Below, in pieces: positions 6,034 through 8,123 of a stretch of DNA of 8,123 bases. The position numbers and the translations under genes were made by a program. Within the stretch, counting starts at the first letter, position 1, and the number at the start of each line of letters is the position of its first letter. The stretch spans positions 1 through 8,123 of the forward strand of contig CAKTTL010000111.1 of assembly GCA_934615235.1 (NCBI GenBank). Reading direction: 5' to 3'. The notes beneath the pieces are model-generated. The model made no database searches and was not told the DNA's origin. It saw only the letters and a list, made by a program, of their open reading frames with translations. This DNA comes from an uncultured Clostridia bacterium. Lineage in GTDB: Bacteria; Bacillota; Clostridia; Christensenellales; Aristaeellaceae.

Positions 6034-7926
6034 TTACTTGTTCACATACTCCACAGCGCTGTTGCCGGCAATACGGCCGAACACCACGAAGTCCGCAACG
6101 GCGTTGCCGCCCAGACGGTTCGCGCCATGCACGCCGCCGGTCACTTCGCCCGCAGCGAACAGACCCGGAATCACTTCGTCGTGCTGCGTGAGCACTTCGG
6201 CGGCGGTGTCGATCTTCAGACCGCCCATCGTGTGATGCACGCCCGCAGTCACCTTGATGGCGTAATACGGAGCGGTATCAAGCGGGTTGGCGAAGCTGGT
6301 ACGGCCGAATTCCGCGTCGGTCTTGTTGGCGACGCAGTCATTCCAGGCGTTCATCGTGGCGGCAAAGGTCTCGCCGTCTACGCCGATCGCCTCAGCCAGC
6401 GCTTCATAAGTATCGCCCTGCAGGGTGTAGCCCTTCTTGATGTAGCCCGCGATCACGCTGGACGCGTCGACCATCTTCTGGTCCACGATCAGCCAGCTGT
6501 AGCTGCCGGGCTGCGCGATTTCAGCAGCGGAAACAACGTCGCGCGTGCCGACTTCGTCGGTGAAGCGCTTGCCATCGGCGTTGACGAGGATCGCGCCGTC
6601 GCCGCGCAGGCCTTCGGTGATGAGGGCGGCGGTGTTGGCTTCAACGGTCGGGTGAATCTGGATCTGATCCATATCGACGGTATCCGCGCCGACAGCCTTG
6701 GCCATGGTGATGCCCTGGCCCTGCGCGCCCGCGGCGTTGGTGGTCATGAAGCCGGCCAGCTCGGGCTTGTATTCGACGACCATATCAAGATTCGCGCCGA
6801 AACCGCCGGTGGCGAGCACAACGGCCTTGGCGTTGACGGTAACGGTTTCGCCGTTCTTGCCGGTGGCGACGACGCCGCAGGCGGCGCCCACATCCGTGGT
6901 AAGGATCTTGTTGGCGAGCGTTTCGGTGAGGATGGTCACGCCGCGATCCTGGCAGGCCTTTTCAAGCACGGGCACGATATAGGAACCGACAGCAATGGTC
7001 TTGCCCTCTTCGTTGACCGGACGATGGATGCGCTTGACGGACGCGCCGCCGAAGCTGCCCACGCTCGTCAGCTCCGCGCCGACGGAATCCAGCCATTCAA
7101 TGGAAGGAGCGGAATTCTCGCAGAGCGTCGCAACCAGCTCGGGGTTATTCACGCCCTTGCCGCCGATCATGGTATCCAGCTCCATCAGTTCGACGGAATC
7201 GAAGTAGCCTTCGGGATTGGCCTGATACGCGTCCCACTGCTCCTTGACCTTCGCGGCCAGCGCAGTGATGGTTTCGTTGTCGGCATAGGTGCTGGCGGCG
7301 GTAGCAAGCGTCTTTTCCACGCCGGCGCTCTCGCCGAATTCGTTTTCATCCTGCAGCGGGGTCTTTGCGGCGTTCATGCCGCCGGTGGCGCGCACGGAGT
7401 TGCCGCCCACCATGGCCTGACCTTCAAGGATGATGACGGACTTGCCCGCGTCGGCCGCGGTGATGGCCGCGGTCATGCCCGCGCCGCCCGCGCCGACGAT
7501 GACGATATCGCAGTCGTAGGTCGCGTCTTCAGCGGTCGTCTCTTCGTTGTTTTCGACGACAACACGGTAGTCGTCCGGGTTCAGGCCGGCGGCTTCCAGC
7601 GCGGCGGCAGCCGCCTCGAGAATCGCCGTCGAAGTCACGGTCGCGCTGCTGACGGTATCCACGGCGATGGAACCGCTTTCGGCGATTTCGCCGGGCATAA
7701 CCGCAATCGCCTTATCGCCGATACCGGGCGTTTCGTTGGGGCCTTCCGCCGTGCAGGAGACGATTTCGCCGTCCTTCAGGCCGATGGTAACGGTAACGTC
7801 GCCGCCCATGCCCTTCGCGGTGCCGGTGAATTCGCCGGTCACGCCCGCGGGAACCGCTTCGCCAAAGGCGACGGCCGTGAGCATCAGCATGCACGCGGTA
7901 ACGATTGCAAGAATCCGTTTGAACAT
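6034..7926 (-). CDS. Secreted flavoprotein reductase, fumarate-reductase family, with FMN-binding domain
   Basis: A 630-residue exported enzyme that probably reduces fumarate or a similar unsaturated acid as terminal electron acceptor. Signal peptide: MFKRILAIVTACMLMLTAVA. FMN-binding domain (about 28-112): D90-T-V-S-S-A-T96 matches the ApbE flavinylation motif, so FMN should be attached at Thr96. FAD_binding_2 domain (about 138-625): dinucleotide motif IVIVGAGGAG (141-150) with E168. Residues matching the flavocytochrome c fumarate reductase site: QIHPT (His425), TEGLRGDG (Thr437, Glu438, Arg441), DEVGTRD (Arg462, proton donor position), VHHTMGG (His564/565), ANRLGG (Arg604). The position of Met375 in the Shewanella enzyme is Leu here, and no heme-binding CxxCH is present, so FMN takes the heme role. 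Urocanate, acrylate-type or other acids remain possible substrates. Start: ATG at 7926 with GAGGAGG eight bases upstream; an upstream in-frame ATG at 7980 overlaps the likely -10. Confidence 0.92.
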   Translation of the reverse strand: MFKRILAIVTACMLMLTAVAFGEAVPAGVTGEFTGTAKGMGGDVTVTIGLKDGEIVSCTAEGPNETPGIGDKAIAVMPGEIAESGSIAVDTVSSATVTSTAILEAAAAALEAAGLNPDDYRVVVENNEETTAEDATYDCDIVIVGAGGAGMTAAITAADAGKSVIILEGQAMVGGNSVRATGGMNAAKTPLQDENEFGESAGVEKTLATAASTYADNETITALAAKVKEQWDAYQANPEGYFDSVELMELDTMIGGKGVNNPELVATLCENSAPSIEWLDSVGAELTSVGSFGGASVKRIHRPVNEEGKTIAVGSYIVPVLEKACQDRGVTILTETLANKILTTDVGAACGVVATGKNGETVTVNAKAVVLATGGFGANLDMVVEYKPELAGFMTTNAAGAQGQGITMAKAVGADTVDMDQIQIHPTVEANTAALITEGLRGDGAILVNADGKRFTDEVGTRDVVSAAEIAQPGSYSWLIVDQKMVDASSVIAGYIKKGYTLQGDTYEALAEAIGVDGETFAATMNAWNDCVANKTDAEFGRTSFANPLDTAPYYAIKVTAGVHHTMGGLKIDTAAEVLTQHDEVIPGLFAAGEVTGGVHGANRLGGNAVADFVVFGRIAGNSAVEYVNK

Positions 7927-7970
7927 TATACAAACCTCCTCGCTGATAGTTGGAAATTTGAACCAGATGT

Positions 7971-7979
7971 ATTTTATCA
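7971..7979 (-). promoter_or_regulatory. Candidate extended -10 promoter of the reductase gene
   Basis: On the minus strand TGATAAAAT gives an extended -10 (TGn plus TAAAAT, 5 of 6). The matching -35 position (7994-7999, TGGCGG) is poor and lies inside a dyad, which suggests that an activator or repressor may act here. The predicted leader is about 38 bases. Confidence 0.45.
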
Positions 7980-7993
7980 CAATTTCTGCTTTT

Positions 7994-8019
7994 CCGCCAT
8001 GCTGTTTGCAGCATCGCGG
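7994..8019. promoter_or_regulatory. Dyad symmetry over the -35 region, candidate operator
   Basis: ATGCTG (7999-8004) and CAGCAT (8009-8014) form a perfect 6+6 dyad around TTTG. CCGC (7994-7997) and GCGG (8016-8019) extend it after one mismatch. There is no T-run directly after it on either strand, so it is unlikely to be a terminator. It overlaps the expected -35 of the reductase promoter, as a regulator site would. Confidence 0.45.
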
Positions 8020-8078
8020 CCATACTATTTTTGCATGGCAGGCATCATTTTTTAATAGAAAAATCTTTGTTGCGCCTC

Positions 8079-8109
8079 TTGACCTGGAGTCCGCTCCAGG
8101 TTGTAAAAT
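8079..8109 (+). promoter_or_regulatory. MerR-type promoter with operator dyad, reading off the right edge
   Basis: TTGACC (8079-8084) and TAAAAT (8104-8109) are separated by 19 bp, the lengthened spacer typical of MerR-family promoters. The spacer holds a perfect dyad, ACCTGGAG (8082-8089), TCCG, CTCCAGGT (8094-8101). This is the arrangement at which MerR-family activators (SoxR, CueR, AdhR/NmlR types) untwist DNA. The controlled plus-strand gene starts beyond 8123. The sensed signal cannot be read from this site. Confidence 0.85.
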
Positions 8110-8123
8110 TAGTGTGCTCTAAA

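Noticed and set aside
7885..7926. Possible lipobox (VTAC, Cys12) in the reductase signal peptide
   Set aside because: The hydrophobic stretch before Cys12 is only about five residues and continues after it, so signal peptidase I export is more likely.
7927..7980. 18-residue N-terminal extension of the reductase (ATG at 7980)
   Set aside because: It would put charged and aromatic residues before the signal peptide, lacks a ribosome binding site and overlaps the candidate -10. The ATG at 7926 has a good GAGGAGG.
6127..8055. 642-codon plus-strand open frame opposite the flavoprotein reductase
   Set aside because: It mirrors the reductase gene, gives a Gly/His/Asp-rich low-complexity product, and has no convincing ribosome binding site. 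It is a shadow of the opposite strand's codon bias.
8020..8058. GCCAT/ATGGC inverted repeat followed by a T-run on the plus strand, as a terminator
   Set aside because: The stem is only five bp with an 11-base loop, the T-run starts several bases after the stem, and no plus-strand gene ends here.

Overview
The window is about 8.1 kb of GC-rich bacterial chromosome carrying seven protein genes and no RNA genes, mobile elements or CRISPR. Strong GGAGG ribosome binding sites, sigma-A-type promoters, a YhaM exoribonuclease, a YoaP-type acetyltransferase and a secreted FMN-binding/FAD reductase together suggest a high-GC anaerobic Firmicute, probably a gut Clostridia lineage such as Christensenellales- or Oscillospirales-like. 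The lineage is inferred from gene content only.

Layout from left to right: (1) positions 1-3655, all minus strand, in transcription order: yhaM (OB-fold plus HD 3'-5' exoribonuclease), a family-5 extracellular solute-binding protein, and the first 277 codons of glycogen/maltodextrin phosphorylase, which runs off the left edge. The last two are 12 bases apart and probably cotranscribed. (2) 3656-3819, a back-to-back promoter region serving yhaM (minus) and an ANTAR-domain RNA-binding regulator (plus), with a terminator-like hairpin between the two promoters. (3) 3820-4347, the ANTAR protein, the only complete plus-strand gene. Its receiver domain lacks the phosphoacceptor Asp. (4) 4437-5892, a minus-strand pair of a TetR-family repressor and a YoaP-type GNAT acetyltransferase, separated by one base, behind a clear promoter. 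(5) 5986-7926, a single-gene unit: a secreted flavoprotein reductase of the fumarate-reductase family with an N-terminal FMN-binding domain, ending at a strong intrinsic terminator. (6) 7927-8123, a divergent intergenic region whose right end holds a textbook MerR-type promoter (19-bp spacer filled by an 8+8 dyad) firing rightward into a gene outside the window.

The genes do not form one pathway. They look like several small regulons: oligosaccharide or peptide uptake next to glycogen breakdown, RNA turnover, RNA-level regulation by ANTAR, a TetR-controlled acetyltransferase, and extracytoplasmic anaerobic electron disposal onto a small unsaturated acid. I found no clearly new multi-gene system. 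The most notable items are the MerR promoter at the right edge, the degenerate-receiver ANTAR protein, the reductase with its candidate operator, and the palindromes ahead of the solute-binding protein gene.
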